Assembly (NCBI GenBank): GCA_025765615.1
Contig: JAIVFJ010000573.1
Span: 1 to 23,128 of the forward strand
Length of the DNA stretch: 23,128 bases
Reading direction: 5' to 3'
Source: Zopfochytrium polystomum
Taxonomy: Eukaryota; Chytridiomycota; Chytridiomycetes; Chytridiales; Chytridiaceae
Shown here piece by piece: positions 22,710-23,128 of the stretch; positions within the stretch are counted from its first letter, which is position 1; every line of letters starts with the position of its first letter. Made by a program: the position numbers and the translations under genes. Below the pieces are notes generated by a model that had not been told where the DNA came from, made no database searches, and worked only from the letters and a program-made list of their open reading frames with translations.

Positions 22710-23075
22710 CTAACTCGGCGAGTACACTGGAGGGGCGAGCGATGGTGTTGGAGGATACCGCTCCTCGGTCGAATCGGCTCCAGTGGGACCCTCCGCGGCG
22801 CTCGCTGTGACGATCTCGGTAAGTTCGATCGAAATTGCGGCTGCGGCTGTGCCGTCCGCTTCGGCACTGTTCTGAGGTGGTGCTGGTGGATCGGTCGGGC
22901 TGGGTGAGTAGAGGGGAAGCGGCTCTTGATCGATCTCGGTGCGTTGGACGGAGCTGGATGCTGCCGCTGACATCACCGCGGTGCGCGCCACGGCGGCTTG
23001 GTGGATGCGGCACGAGCACCCGGCCAGTATCACTGTGAAGACGACGAGGAGGACGATGACCTGCACTTCGACCAT
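22710..23075 (-). CDS. Small single-pass membrane protein with C-terminal PPxY motif (may be 5' partial)
   Basis: From the ATG at 23075 the protein has 121 residues. Residues 3-18 form one hydrophobic helix (V-Q-V-I-V-L-L-V-V-F-T-V-I-L-A-G) followed by C-S-C-R-I-H, where the cysteines could be palmitoylated. The rest is a Ser/Pro/Ala-rich, acidic tail with P-L-P-L-Y-S-P-S-P, then A-P-P-V-Y-S-P-S at the very end. P-P-V-Y fits the PPxY motif bound by WW domains of Rsp5/Nedd4 ubiquitin ligases. Small membrane adaptors of Rsp5 in yeast (for example Rcr1 and Ssh4) share this plan of one helix plus PPxY tail. The frame is also open upstream to near the window edge, so an extracellular N-terminal part may be missing. 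Function is inferred from architecture only. Confidence 0.55.
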   Translation of the reverse strand: MVEVQVIVLLVVFTVILAGCSCRIHQAAVARTAVMSAAASSSVQRTEIDQEPLPLYSPSPTDPPAPPQNSAEADGTAAAAISIELTEIVTASAAEGPTGADSTEERYPPTPSLAPPVYSPS

Positions 23076-23128
23076 GGGATTGGTTGCGATTGGTGTGGGT
23101 GCCACGGTGCCACCGAACTGATGACACT

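Noticed and set aside
22438..23127. Minus-strand 229-codon Arg/Ser-rich frame
   Set aside because: Out-of-frame shadow of the PPxY membrane protein; the alternative frame has a proper helix and tail.

Overview
The window looks like nuclear DNA from an early-diverging fungus, probably a zoosporic lineage (chytrid or blastocladialean type). Genes are single and on both strands, not in operons. Protein-coding genes carry many short GT-AG introns (about 44-92 nt). Gene content is fungal with animal-like touches: two Wsc-type wall sensors, a fungal aryl-alcohol-dehydrogenase-like oxidoreductase, COQ8, LIS1, an LKB1-type kinase and an Aven-like protein. The lineage is inferred from gene content; no rRNA or other marker is present.

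Left third (1-9900). Positions 1-3357 hold two tandem copies of a WSC-domain single-pass membrane protein, the first cut by the window edge, separated by a roughly 160-bp (CT)n tract. Then come three loci of one family: an N-terminal F-box-like segment followed by ankyrin-like repeats whose hallmark is V-L-x-W-W-x-x-S-G-L. One copy is intact (complement 3482-4333), one is long and interrupted by a few frame breaks (complement about 7100-8612), and one is a heavily broken, apparently F-box-less relic (about 8960-9888, plus). An aldo-keto reductase (complement about 5500-6669) lies between the first two.

Middle (10091-14764). A mitochondrial COQ8/ABC1 atypical kinase (plus, seven exons) converges on a LIS1/nudF dynein regulator (complement). 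The roughly 690 bp between them has no recognisable gene.

Right third (15353-23128). An LKB1/STK11-type kinase with a long N-terminal extension and a basic C-terminus converges on an Aven-like gene. The Aven-like gene is divergent from cystathionine beta-synthase. The window closes with a Ser/Thr/Cys-rich, probably GPI-anchored secreted protein and a small single-pass membrane protein with a C-terminal PPxY motif that may run off the right edge.

Data quality. Almost every gene, including conserved single-copy ones (LIS1, CBS, COQ8, LKB1), is interrupted by one-base frame breaks, and many of those lie in short homopolymers. I read most of them as assembly indel errors rather than mutations, so several gene models below are joined across frames and their exact ends are approximate. 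The third repeat-family locus is broken much more densely and is the best candidate for a true pseudogene.
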